A stretch of DNA of 36,385 nt from Alphaproteobacteria bacterium (GTDB taxonomy: Bacteria > Pseudomonadota > Alphaproteobacteria > Rhizobiales > JAKIUO01). Of this stretch, positions 9,685 to 18,622 are shown one piece after another (within the stretch, counting starts at the first letter, position 1; every line of letters starts with the position of its first letter). Location: positions 1 through 36,385 of the forward strand of contig JAJRQA010000256.1 in NCBI GenBank assembly GCA_024280475.1, read 5' to 3'. The position numbers were made by a program, and so were the translations under genes. The notes under the pieces were generated by a model. That model had not been told where the DNA came from. It searched no databases and was given only the letters and a program-made list of their open reading frames with translations.

Positions 9685-10323
9685 TCAGCTCATAGAAAAT
9701 GCCTGCTCCTCAACTTCAAGGAACAAACGTCCAACGGCGCCGACCGGCATAAAGAAGCTGGCTGTTTTGGCCGCTTCCAGATCTTTGAAAAAATGTGTGG
9801 CCCATGGAGATAAATGGGTGCTGAAAAAATTATATTGCTGCTCTAGTGTGGCAGCCTCTCCAAATTCGCCCAATATCAAGCCTGCCATGATATCAAGAAG
9901 GGTGCTGATATGGTCCTCAGGTTCACTAATATCAGGCTGTTTGGCAATCCCCAGATCCCGCAGATCCTGACGTAATCTGACGAGCGGCTTTTCGTTCAAA
10001 AACCCGGTCAGATAATAGGAGGCATGAGGCACAAGTTCGCCGCGTCCAACGCCAATGAACAAGGCCGAATATTCTTCTTCCAGCTGGTCGATCCTGACGT
10101 TAGATGCGTGCCGTGATAAGGTGGCTAGCGCCTCTCCCAGAGGCGTTTCCTCCGATCCAAGCCCGGTCAAGAGCGTTAGCTCTTGTTGCTGTGGAGCACG
10201 TCCCAGTAAAACGGCAAGCGTCCGGTATAATGCGGCTCGCATGACATCTTCGCCAGGCACGTCCTTTATGGCAGGGCTTTGATGCGCCGCAGTGTCGGAG
10301 TGAGAATCAGGAATAGTTTGCAT
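9685..10323 (-). CDS. TorD/DmsD-family molecular chaperone for FDH maturation
   Basis: MRAALYRTLAVLLGRAPQQQEL..., LEEEYSALFIGVGRGELVPHASYYLTGFLNEKPLVRLRQDLRDLGI, EPEDHISTLLDIMAGLI: TorD-family pattern. Confidence 0.88.
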   Translation of the reverse strand: MQTIPDSHSDTAAHQSPAIKDVPGEDVMRAALYRTLAVLLGRAPQQQELTLLTGLGSEETPLGEALATLSRHASNVRIDQLEEEYSALFIGVGRGELVPHASYYLTGFLNEKPLVRLRQDLRDLGIAKQPDISEPEDHISTLLDIMAGLILGEFGEAATLEQQYNFFSTHLSPWATHFFKDLEAAKTASFFMPVGAVGRLFLEVEEQAFSMS

Positions 10324-10527
10324 AAAATCCAGACTTTCAAAAAGATCTAAATTTACACGCAGAAAAGAACTTATTAGCCGTTCTCATGGCGTGCCAGCTT
10401 TGTGCCTGACTATGCACCTCACGCTCTGCATTTGCAAGATGATTAATAGTATAGGTTAAGTATTTAAATATTCATTTATTTAGATGTGAGAAAGTATAAA
10501 TATTTAAAATTGGTAACGTACTGAATT

Positions 10528-10541
10528 TTGTCGAAGATCAA
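10528..10541 (+). promoter_or_regulatory. Possible FNR/FixK-like box TTGT-CGAAGA-TCAA
   Basis: TTGTCGAAGATCAA, one mismatch from TTGA-N6-TCAA, in the AT-rich divergent region between the chaperone gene and moaA. Confidence 0.3.
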
Positions 10542-10602
10542 TCAATTTCTCTTTATTGTCCATTCGTGATCGTATATCGTAAACTCACGAGTAAATCCCA
10601 AT

Positions 10603-11700
10603 GTGTCAATAACCTGTACTGTCTGGGAGACGTCATTGAATATTCCCTTGCCAAATCAAAAGACGGGGCCAAATCAAACAACCGGGCCAAGCCAACAAAC
10701 GGACACTGATCTGATCGACCCGTTTGGGCGCGCCGTGACCTATCTAAGAGTGTCCGTGACGGACCGTTGCGATTTTCGCTGCACTTATTGCATGGCTGAA
10801 AATATGACCTTCTTGCCGCGCAAAGACCTTTTGAGCCTTGAGGAACTTGATCGTATTTGCTCTTGTTTTGTTGGCAAAGGTGTAAAGAAGCTGCGCCTGA
10901 CTGGTGGGGAGCCTTTGGTCCGCCGCAATATCATGTGGCTGGTGAAAAGACTGTCCCGCCATCTTGAAACTGGCAAGCTTGAGGAGCTGACCCTCACGAC
11001 CAACGGAAGCCAACTGGCAAAATATGCGAGGGAACTTGTCTCTTGCGGTGTGCGCCGGGTCAATATTTCACTCGATACACTGGACCCGATCATATTCAAG
11101 GATATTACCCGCCGTGATCATTTTGATAAAGTCATGCGCGGCATTGATGCAGCGCAAGAGGCCGGCTTGCACGTCAAGATCAATATGGTTGCGCTGAAAA
11201 ACCTCAATGAACAAGAAATCACGACAATGGCACGCTGGTGTCATGAGCGCGGTATGGAATTGACATTGATTGAAACCATGCCGATGGGGCAGGTCGATGG
11301 CGATCGCTATGACAATTATCTGCCGCTATCAACGGTCAAAGAGCGCTTGCGAGAAGACTGGACCCTCACACCTATCGAGTATCGAACAGGTGGTCCGTCG
11401 CGCTATTATAAGGTCGAGCAAACTGGCGGTACTCTTGGCTTCATTACGCCTCTTAGTCATAAATTTTGTGAAAGCTGTAACCGTGTCCGCCTGACCTGCA
11501 CCGGTATTTTGTATATGTGTTTGGGGCAGGATGATGCCAAGGATTTGCTGACACCATTGCGGGCATCGAAGCATGATTTACTCCTGCGTGCGGCGATTGA
11601 TGAAGCCATCTCGCGCAAACCAGAGGGGCATGACTTCCATATTGATCGCCGCAATCAAAAACCAGCTGTGGCGCGCCATATGAGCGTCACCGGTGGTTAG
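10603..11700 (+). CDS. moaA: GTP 3',8-cyclase MoaA
   Basis: [70 protein letters not shown]-terminal GG. True start may be TTG at 10636 (preceded by GGGAG). Confidence 0.95.
   Translation: MSITCTVWETSLNIPLPNQKTGPNQTTGPSQQTDTDLIDPFGRAVTYLRVSVTDRCDFRCTYCMAENMTFLPRKDLLSLEELDRICSCFVGKGVKKLRLTGGEPLVRRNIMWLVKRLSRHLETGKLEELTLTTNGSQLAKYARELVSCGVRRVNISLDTLDPIIFKDITRRDHFDKVMRGIDAAQEAGLHVKINMVALKNLNEQEITTMARWCHERGMELTLIETMPMGQVDGDRYDNYLPLSTVKERLREDWTLTPIEYRTGGPSRYYKVEQTGGTLGFITPLSHKFCESCNRVRLTCTGILYMCLGQDDAKDLLTPLRASKHDLLLRAAIDEAISRKPEGHDFHIDRRNQKPAVARHMSVTGG
10651..10704 (+). repeat. Three degenerate 18-bp tandem repeats in the 5' end of moaA
   Basis: CCAAATCAAAAGACGGGG / CCAAATCAAACAACCGGG / CCAAGCCAACAAACGGAC, encoding [18 protein letters not shown]. 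Confidence 0.8.
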
Positions 11701-11732
11701 TTTAGACGAACACAAGAAGAGTTTGAGCTTGT

Positions 11733-12614
11733 ATGGACGAATTCACGCTAAGACCTGATCCGCTGGATAAAAGTCTCTCGGTGAGCGTCGAGGGATTTGA
11801 TCAAAACGGCAATAGTGTTACCACCACGGTTGTTGTCGAGCGACCACTCACCTTGTTTTTGAACACCCAGGAAATCGTCACCATGATGACCATTGGTGAT
11901 TATCCCGATCTGTTGGCGGTCGGCTATCTGCTCAATCAGAACATGTTAAAATCCGATGATGAGATCACCAGCATTGAGCATGATGAGGATCTTGGCGCGA
12001 TTGTTGTGCGGACCAAACGCAAAACCAATTACGAAGACAAGCTGAAAAAGAAGACCCAGACCTCCGGCTGTGCGCAAGGCATGGTGTTTGGTGATCTGAT
12101 GGAAGAATTTGAAGATGTGCAGCTGAACGAGCAGGCACAGGTGCGCACCTCGTGGCTCTATGAGTTGCAAAACAAGATCAATCGCTCCCCCTCTCTTTAT
12201 CTGAGCGCCGGTGCCATTCACGGTTGTGTCTTGTGCAAGGAAGACAAGCCTTTGCTTTATGTGGAAGATGTGGGGCGCCATAATGCCGTCGATAAAATCG
12301 CTGGCTATATGTTTCTCAATAAAATTGAGCCCCACGACAAACTGTTTTATACCACCGGACGGTTGACCAGCGAGATGGTTATCAAGACCGTTAAAATGGG
12401 CATCCCGGTTCTGTTGTCGCGGTCGGGTTTTACGGCTTGGGGCGTTGATCTGGCGAGGCAGTCCGGGCTTACCTTGATTGGCCGTTTGCGCGGCGCGCGC
12501 TTTATCGTGCTGGCTGGTAAAAACCGCCTGATCTATGACCTGGAGACGGACAAGCTGCCAAGCGAGTCTGTGAAACACCAACGAAAATCAAGCCAGACAA
12601 ATGAAGTGTCCTGA
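11733..12614 (+). CDS. fdhD: Formate dehydrogenase accessory sulfurtransferase FdhD
   Basis: VERPLTLFLNTQEIVTMMTIGDYPDLLAVGYLLNQ; VEDVGRHNAVDKIAGYMFLN; TGRLTSEMVIKTVKMGIPVLLSRSGFTAWGVDLARQSGLTLIGRLRG. Confidence 0.95.
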   Translation: MDEFTLRPDPLDKSLSVSVEGFDQNGNSVTTTVVVERPLTLFLNTQEIVTMMTIGDYPDLLAVGYLLNQNMLKSDDEITSIEHDEDLGAIVVRTKRKTNYEDKLKKKTQTSGCAQGMVFGDLMEEFEDVQLNEQAQVRTSWLYELQNKINRSPSLYLSAGAIHGCVLCKEDKPLLYVEDVGRHNAVDKIAGYMFLNKIEPHDKLFYTTGRLTSEMVIKTVKMGIPVLLSRSGFTAWGVDLARQSGLTLIGRLRGARFIVLAGKNRLIYDLETDKLPSESVKHQRKSSQTNEVS

Positions 12615-12641
12615 TATGCCCCTAAAGAGAGACCAGCCTCT

Positions 12642-13271
12642 ATGACCAATATAACCAAAGGGGTCGTGGGTATTGTATTGGCCGGGGGGCAGGCGCGGCG
12701 TATGGGGGGAGGCGATAAATGCCTTCTGGAAATTGGCGGGCAGAGTTTATTGGCTCGCGCTATAGATCGACTGACACCGCAAGTGAGGGATCTTGTCATT
12801 AACGCCAATGGTGATAGCGCGCGCTTTGCGTCGTTTGAGCCCGCCGTCGTGAAAGATACGATTGAAGGTTTTGTGGGGCCGTTGGCAGGAGTTTTGGCGG
12901 GTATGCGCTGGACGCAAGACAATGTTCCAGGTGCGTCCTATATCATCACGGTCGCTTCGGACACACCTTTTTTCCCCCGCGATCTGGCACACAGATTATT
13001 GCAGGGTGCGGGGAGCGACGGTTTGAGCATTGTTCTTGCGGCGTCAAACGGGCGCGTGCACCCGGTGTTTGGATTATGGCCTGTGGCGCTTGCTGATGAT
13101 TTGGAAAAAGCACTCAATTCAGGTTTGCGAAAAATTCTTGACTGGACCGATATGCACGAGAAGATTGAGGTGGTTTTTGAGATTGGTGCTGCGCAAATTG
13201 ATCCGTTTTTTAACGTCAACAGACCAGAAGATCTGGCTAAAGCCGAATTGATTGCGGAGGGTGTTGTGTGA
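12642..13271 (+). CDS. mobA: Molybdenum cofactor guanylyltransferase MobA
   Basis: GIVLAGGQARRMGGGDKCLLEIGGQSLLARAIDRL; nucleotidyltransferase N-terminal signature; NVNRPEDLAKAE C-terminus. Confidence 0.95.
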   Translation: MTNITKGVVGIVLAGGQARRMGGGDKCLLEIGGQSLLARAIDRLTPQVRDLVINANGDSARFASFEPAVVKDTIEGFVGPLAGVLAGMRWTQDNVPGASYIITVASDTPFFPRDLAHRLLQGAGSDGLSIVLAASNGRVHPVFGLWPVALADDLEKALNSGLRKILDWTDMHEKIEVVFEIGAAQIDPFFNVNRPEDLAKAELIAEGVV

Positions 13272-13792
13272 CCAATCCACGCTTGATCGGTATTGTCGGG
13301 TGGAAAGATTCGGGCAAGACAACGCTGGTGGCCCGACTTGTTGAAGAGTTTTGCGCGCGTGGGCTCAAGGTTTCGGCGATAAAACATGCTCATAACAGGT
13401 TCGATATAGATCATAAGGGGCGCGACTCGTGTCATATACGCGAAGCTGGAGCCTATCAAATTGCCCTAGTGTCACAAAGGCGCTGGGCCTTGATGACTGA
13501 GCTACACGGCGAGGAGCCACCAACGCTTGCACAAACCATTGATAGCCTCGAGCCTTGTGATCTCATCCTTGTTGAAGGATACAAAAAAGAACAGCACAAA
13601 AAAATTGAGGTGCGAGGGGAAGGGTCGATCAATCAGCAGGCGCTGGCGCCAGGCGATCCTTCAATCATTGCGGTTGTGACGGCGTCGGGAACAGCCCAAG
13701 ATAAGCTACCTTGCTTTGATCGGGACAAGGTGACGCAAATTGCCGATTTCATCGCGGATATATGTGAGCTTGATTTGGTTGCCGTAAAATAA
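13268..13792 (+). CDS. mobB: Molybdopterin-guanine dinucleotide biosynthesis protein B (MobB)
   Basis: LIGIVGWKDSGKTTLVARLVEEFCARGLKVSAIKHAHNRFDIDHKGRDS; P-loop; GTGA overlap with the mobA stop. Confidence 0.95.
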   Translation: MTNPRLIGIVGWKDSGKTTLVARLVEEFCARGLKVSAIKHAHNRFDIDHKGRDSCHIREAGAYQIALVSQRRWALMTELHGEEPPTLAQTIDSLEPCDLILVEGYKKEQHKKIEVRGEGSINQQALAPGDPSIIAVVTASGTAQDKLPCFDRDKVTQIADFIADICELDLVAVK

Positions 13793-13803
13793 GCGGGCCT
13801 TCT

Positions 13804-14448
13804 TCAAGAGGTCTCGACTTTTTCCTCAAGATCCTCAGATTGTGCCTCGGATTCGATGCTTTCATCATTGCTGAGATCATCAGCTACGGGGTCGATCAGT
13901 TCTTCATCGAGCGCGTCATCATCCGCTTCGTCAGCGGAAGCGACTTGGGCTTCATCTTCTTCTCTAGCTGTTTTTTTCCTTTCTTCTTCCTCGGCGGTCA
14001 TATATCCCTTGCCCATGTTCCAGGCTGATTCAATCGCCTTGGTCATCGGTTCTACAATTGTAAAGTCCTCGTCATAATCATTGAGGCCATCAAGATTGGC
14101 GAATACCGGGTCGGAGTTCCACAAAGCACGTAACGCCTTTCGTTTGACGATCTCAGGGACATTCTTGGCCATGAATTGCGTGTAATCGCTATCATAGTCC
14201 AGCGCGTCATAATCCACATTGGCAAATTTCTCTGTATCGATCTCATCTTCGGGGGGCAGGGCAGATTGTTGCTCCTTGCCATTTCCATCCCCTTGCTCGC
14301 AAAGCTCATCAGTCTGCGCAGATTGCTGCTCTGCATCTGGATCGCATAGGGTTTCAACGGGCGCATCAGACGGTATTTTACCCCCTTGAATCAGCATTTT
14401 TCTTTGCGACCAGCGTGAAAGGGGACTGTCAGTTTTTTTCGTCGTCAT
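13804..14448 (-). CDS. DUF3306-family FDH-cluster protein, highly acidic C-terminus
   Basis: SPLSRWSQRKMLIQGGKIP..., YDSDYTQFMAKNVPEIVKRKALRALWNSDPVFANLDGLNDYDEDFT; paired with a DUF3305-like gene. Confidence 0.8.
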   Translation of the reverse strand: MTTKKTDSPLSRWSQRKMLIQGGKIPSDAPVETLCDPDAEQQSAQTDELCEQGDGNGKEQQSALPPEDEIDTEKFANVDYDALDYDSDYTQFMAKNVPEIVKRKALRALWNSDPVFANLDGLNDYDEDFTIVEPMTKAIESAWNMGKGYMTAEEEERKKTAREEDEAQVASADEADDDALDEELIDPVADDLSNDESIESEAQSEDLEEKVETS

Positions 14449-15007
14449 CTTTGATGCTCCCGCTCATACGTTGTCTGGTTTCGAAAATAGGTTCCTGGCC
14501 AAATTTGTGTTCATGGACATCCAGCTTGTCCCGTTTGCGTTTTTTGAATTTCTCCTCTTCATGATGTTCGGCGATGAAGGTCTTTATCTGGGTGAGAAGG
14601 GCATCTGGCATGGGGATACGCTCAACAATGTCTTCTCCGGTATCCAGATAGTCCTGAGCCTCGAAGGGGGAGGCGGTGACGAGGTGTACTTCAAGGGGAA
14701 CGTCCTCGCTGGTTTCATCGGACGCCCCATCAAGATCGTCATCGTTGTCGCGCAGGATCACGTAGATAGAGGGTTCCTCGTCATTTATATTGGAGAGATA
14801 AGATTCTGTTTCGCCCCGGAACAGTTGCAGCTGGGAAGAGACGATATAATGAGTGGATTTCTCGCTACTCGATAATTTCTTCCAGTGGATATCGGAGGGG
14901 AATTCCAGAGCGATGCCATTGGCCTTCCAGATATGATCGACCCAAGGGTTGTCAAAGGCTTCTTTGGCCATAATAACGCCGATTGGAATTGTTTTTGAGC
15001 GCTTCAT
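14429..15007 (-). CDS. DUF3305-family FDH-cluster protein
   Basis: From ATG at 15007: MKRSKTIPIGVIMAKEAFDNPWVDHIWKANGIALEFP.... The ORF-track start (15442) would run into the divergent gene at 15117, so the internal start is preferred. Confidence 0.8.
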   Translation of the reverse strand: MKRSKTIPIGVIMAKEAFDNPWVDHIWKANGIALEFPSDIHWKKLSSSEKSTHYIVSSQLQLFRGETESYLSNINDEEPSIYVILRDNDDDLDGASDETSEDVPLEVHLVTASPFEAQDYLDTGEDIVERIPMPDALLTQIKTFIAEHHEEEKFKKRKRDKLDVHEHKFGQEPIFETRQRMSGSIKDDDEKN

Positions 15008-15116
15008 TATACTACCATCTCTCCAATCGCTATGATAAGTTAGACTTGAAAGTACTTTGTAAAGCCTACGAAAATATAGGACAAGGTACAAGGGCAATAC
15101 AGCAAGGACCCTCAAA

Positions 15117-17165
15117 ATGACGACTAAAAAGCTGCTCATTTGTAATTGCGATAAAACCATCCCGCTAAACGGTGCAAAGCTCTCATCGGCGCTCGGTTCG
15201 CCGAGCGAATTATTCGTCAACTCTTCTTTGTGTCGATCGCAAATTGATAATTTTCGCTCTGCTCTCAAGAAAAATGAAGGATTGCTGGTGGCTTGTACGC
15301 AAGAAGCTCCTTTGTTTCGCGAAATTGCTGGTGATGAAGAAGATGGATGCGGTGAAGACAATGTCAGTTTTGTCAATATTCGCGAATTGGCTGGCTGGTC
15401 GGATGAAGGGGGAAATGCGCAACCAAAAATGGTTGCTCTCATTCAATCGAGTGGCTTGAAAGCCGATCCGACCAGATTGATGACATTGCGTTCAGGTGGT
15501 AATTGTCTTGTCTATGGCCAAGGGCAGACCGCTTATGACACTGCGCTCAAATTATCGGAGCGCCTCAGCGTTACCCTTGTTTTGACCGATCCGGGTGATT
15601 TGATGATCCCGGCCACCAATCTTTTTGCGATGGCTATTGGCAGAATTGAAAAGCTGCAAGGAGCGCTTGGCCGGTTTGAAATAACCATCAAAGATTATGC
15701 GACGGCCTCACCATCATCACGTCGCGAGCTTTCTTTTGGCAAGGATCGGATCGAGATGGAGCTTGAATGCGATCTGGTGTTTGATTTGTCGGGGGAGCGC
15801 TCATTGGTCACTAGTGCCGTGTCACGCGATGGTTATTTTCGAGTTGATCCCGATCAGGCAGCTGACCTTGCCAGCGCCATGTATGAGATCAGCGATTTTG
15901 TTGGGGAATTCGAAAAGCCAATCTATGTCGATTATGAAAAGGGCATCTGTGCGCATGGTCGTAGCGGCAAAGTTGGTTGCACGAAATGCCTCGACCATTG
16001 TCCTGCTTCAGCCATTACCAGCGCTGGTGATTTTGTCAAAATCGATGGTGCGATCTGTGGCGGCTGCGGAAATTGCCATGCCTTGTGCCCAACTGGCGCC
16101 ATTCAATACTCTTATCCGCGCCTTGATGATCTCGTCACGCGCATCCAGCAATTATTAAAGAGCTATATGGCCGCCAAGGGCACCCATCCTGTTTTACTTT
16201 TATGCGACGAAGCCCATGGCCTGCCATTGATTAGTGCGATGTCGCGCTATGGCAAAGGTTTGCCCGCCAATGTACTGCCGGTGTCCTTGCATTCTGTTCT
16301 GGCGCTTGGTCATGAAACTTTATTGGCAGCTTTTGGTGCAGGTGCGAGCCATGTGCAGGTGCTGGTGCCCCCGGCAAGGCGCGAAGAGCTGAGCGCGCTC
16401 AATGATCAGATCGGTCTTTGCAATAGTGTGTTGGAGGGGCTTGATTTTGTTGCGAACCCTCAAGCCTTGATGCGCGCCCAAGTGCTCATTGAGCAAGACC
16501 CGTTTGCGCTAGAAGCAGCTCTATATGAGTTGTCAGCAATTGAGCCTATCGGAGCCACCCATTTCACCGCAACCGGTAGCAAACGCGATATTGCCCATAT
16601 GGCTTTTAGTGCCCTGTTTGAAGCGTCATCCTTGGCCAATGAGCAGATCGAGCTACCTGGCGGAGCGCCGTATGGGATCATTCATGTTGACAGTGCCAGC
16701 TGCACTTTATGCCTTGCATGTGTTGGCAGTTGTCCAGCTCATGCCCTGCTTGATGGAGCTGATCACCCTCAGTTGCGTTTCCATGAGCGAAATTGTGTGC
16801 AATGCGGTTTGTGCGCGGCAACTTGCCCGGAAAACGCCATCACACTGGAGCCTCGCTATAATTTTTCCGAAAATGTCCAGTCCGCCATTGTGCTGCACGA
16901 GGATGAGCCGTTTGATTGCATCCGCTGCAATCAGCCATTTGGCTCCAAACGGGCCATTGAGCGGGTCTCTTCGATTATTGCAGGTAAAAACCCCATGTTT
17001 CAAACCAGTGCACAATTGGATCTGCTGAAAATGTGTGATGATTGTCGTATCATTTCGCAATCCGAGCACAGTGATAATCCCATGGCAATGGGAGAGGTGC
17101 CGCGAGTGCGCGTCACAGAAGATTATCTCGATGGCAGCGACGAGCCTGATGTTGATAAGACGTGA
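15117..17165 (+). CDS. Multi-[4Fe-4S] ferredoxin-like protein of the FDH cluster
   Basis: 682 aa; cysteine clusters CTKCLDHCPASAIT, CGGCGNCHALCPTGAIQ, CTLCLACVGSCPAHAL, CVQCGLCAATCPENAI. Confidence 0.9.
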   Translation: MTTKKLLICNCDKTIPLNGAKLSSALGSPSELFVNSSLCRSQIDNFRSALKKNEGLLVACTQEAPLFREIAGDEEDGCGEDNVSFVNIRELAGWSDEGGNAQPKMVALIQSSGLKADPTRLMTLRSGGNCLVYGQGQTAYDTALKLSERLSVTLVLTDPGDLMIPATNLFAMAIGRIEKLQGALGRFEITIKDYATASPSSRRELSFGKDRIEMELECDLVFDLSGERSLVTSAVSRDGYFRVDPDQAADLASAMYEISDFVGEFEKPIYVDYEKGICAHGRSGKVGCTKCLDHCPASAITSAGDFVKIDGAICGGCGNCHALCPTGAIQYSYPRLDDLVTRIQQLLKSYMAAKGTHPVLLLCDEAHGLPLISAMSRYGKGLPANVLPVSLHSVLALGHETLLAAFGAGASHVQVLVPPARREELSALNDQIGLCNSVLEGLDFVANPQALMRAQVLIEQDPFALEAALYELSAIEPIGATHFTATGSKRDIAHMAFSALFEASSLANEQIELPGGAPYGIIHVDSASCTLCLACVGSCPAHALLDGADHPQLRFHERNCVQCGLCAATCPENAITLEPRYNFSENVQSAIVLHEDEPFDCIRCNQPFGSKRAIERVSSIIAGKNPMFQTSAQLDLLKMCDDCRIISQSEHSDNPMAMGEVPRVRVTEDYLDGSDEPDVDKT

Positions 17166-17167
17166 GC

Positions 17168-17331
17168 TAGAGCAGTTTGCGCCCACTCCCAATCATTTCA
17201 TCCGGCATTTTTGCTCTGTTTTCGGCGTCAATAAATTTGGAAATATCCAGATATACCCAGCATTTATTGATTTGAAACCAAACCGAAACTACTCGGGTGA
17301 TTCTGATCGCGAATGAACGCAAACTGCTCTA
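17168..17331. repeat. ~164-bp element bounded by a perfect 14-bp inverted repeat
   Basis: TAGAGCAGTTTGCG at 17168-17181 and CGCAAACTGCTCTA at 17318-17331; weaker complementarity continues inward (about 38 nt of each arm). Confidence 0.8.
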
Positions 17332-18072
17332 CTCGATTTCGTCAAAAATTTTGAATTGATTGATCAAGAAGAATGTTTTCGTCTTGCCGCTTGGCAGCTC
17401 GATCAGCAGATTTCCATTATCGTCAATTCCTGTTGGCTTTCCTGTGATCAGCTCATCATTCAGTTCAAATTGACGGGCCGCGTTTGCTGGCTCGATCCGC
17501 TGGCCCCACATTCTTTGATAATTGGCAAGACCATCACTTTGCCAGCCATCAATTGCTGCGAGCAAATGTCGGCACAGGCTTTCGATCAGCTCATTGGAGG
17601 TGAGTTCAGGGCAGCCCTCTTCGCCAAGCGTTGTCAGCTCGGGATTTTCGCCAGGCTCGGCATCGGCTGGATCATGATGCAGTCTGATGGAAAAACCAAT
17701 CACCAGCCTGTCCGGAATTTGATCGGGCGATAATGTGCTGATCGCGGCGCGGGCATGAGCAATCTTGCCCCCATTGGCGCGCACCAGATTGGGCCAATCA
17801 TAGGTGATGGCAACTTTGGGGGGCGCTAATGTGGCCAGACTATTGCCAAGGGCATCTATCGCGACAGGCAGGATTTGACAGGCCTGAATGACCCGACCTT
17901 CTGGCTCGAGGACAATGGCGAGATCCACATGAAAATCATCAACACGCCAGAATATATCTCCAGCATCCGCTTTTTGCTTTGTGGAGAGCTGGCAGGCCGT
18001 TGCAAAACTGTCTTCCTCCAACAGCAATGCATGTCCGGTCAATAGTGAGGGTAGGGTAGGAAAGGAGGACAT
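17329..18072 (-). CDS. Biotin/lipoate A/B protein ligase-like protein (DUF4444-type)
   Basis: TGHALLLEEDSFATACQLSTKQKADAGDIFWRVDDFHVDLAIVLEPE...; C-terminal ITGKPTGIDDNGNLLIELPSGKTKTF, a BirA-C-like domain. Confidence 0.75.
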   Translation of the reverse strand: MSSFPTLPSLLTGHALLLEEDSFATACQLSTKQKADAGDIFWRVDDFHVDLAIVLEPEGRVIQACQILPVAIDALGNSLATLAPPKVAITYDWPNLVRANGGKIAHARAAISTLSPDQIPDRLVIGFSIRLHHDPADAEPGENPELTTLGEEGCPELTSNELIESLCRHLLAAIDGWQSDGLANYQRMWGQRIEPANAARQFELNDELITGKPTGIDDNGNLLIELPSGKTKTFFLINQFKIFDEIE

Positions 18073-18140
18073 GTGGCAATGCTATCGTTTCAATTTGAGG
18101 AAGGATCTACAGCAAGACCCAATAGGCTTGGAGCGCTTGA

Positions 18141-18335
18141 TCAGGAGATATCAATCTCACCTTCAATGACATGATTTAGGTCCGTGCCTTGGGCCGTGAG
18201 TACCATTTTCATTTTCAGGGGGCCGCTTTGCCCGTCACCACGCGCCGCGATTGTCTCTTCGATCTTTTTTTGTGATGTGACGCCGACCTGCTTGAGGAAT
18301 TTGCGGATCGCCATATTCAGCTTATCTTCATCCAT
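18141..18335 (-). CDS. DUF6494-like small protein
   Basis: 64 aa MDEDKLNMAIRKFLKQVGVTSQKKIEETIAARGDGQSGPLKMKMVLTAQGTDLNHVIEGEIDIS; coherent, soluble. Confidence 0.7.
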   Translation of the reverse strand: MDEDKLNMAIRKFLKQVGVTSQKKIEETIAARGDGQSGPLKMKMVLTAQGTDLNHVIEGEIDIS

Positions 18336-18567
18336 GCCTGTAGCTCCTATTCTTGTTGTTGTTTTGAATGATCGCTATTTCTTTATAGGTAGGATTCAAT
18401 TTTGTTACAAATTCAATTCGCTGGTTTTGGCCCAAAGCAGGCAATTCCATCAGGTTTTGAGGATTTTCTATTAACCATGATCATTCGAAAATGAGTTCTA
18501 TGCGAGCGCTTTGGGCGTTGAGAATGAGGATAAGTTGATCATTTGTCGGGGATAAATTAGGCTATAC

Positions 18568-18585
18568 ACAGCTTTTAAAAGCTGT
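18568..18585. promoter_or_regulatory. 18-bp perfect palindrome upstream of tupB
   Basis: ACAGCTTTTAAAAGCTGT, 37 bp before the GTG start of tupB. Confidence 0.5.
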
Positions 18586-18622
18586 AACATCAAATCACAT
18601 CAGTCCAGTACAAGGAGCATCT

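Noticed and set aside
11946-12581. 211-aa minus-strand ORF inside fdhD
   Set aside because: Antisense shadow of fdhD, no recognisable domain.
15008-15442. N-terminal extension of the DUF3305 ORF
   Set aside because: It overlaps the opposing ferredoxin gene; the internal ATG at 15007 starts the recognisable domain.
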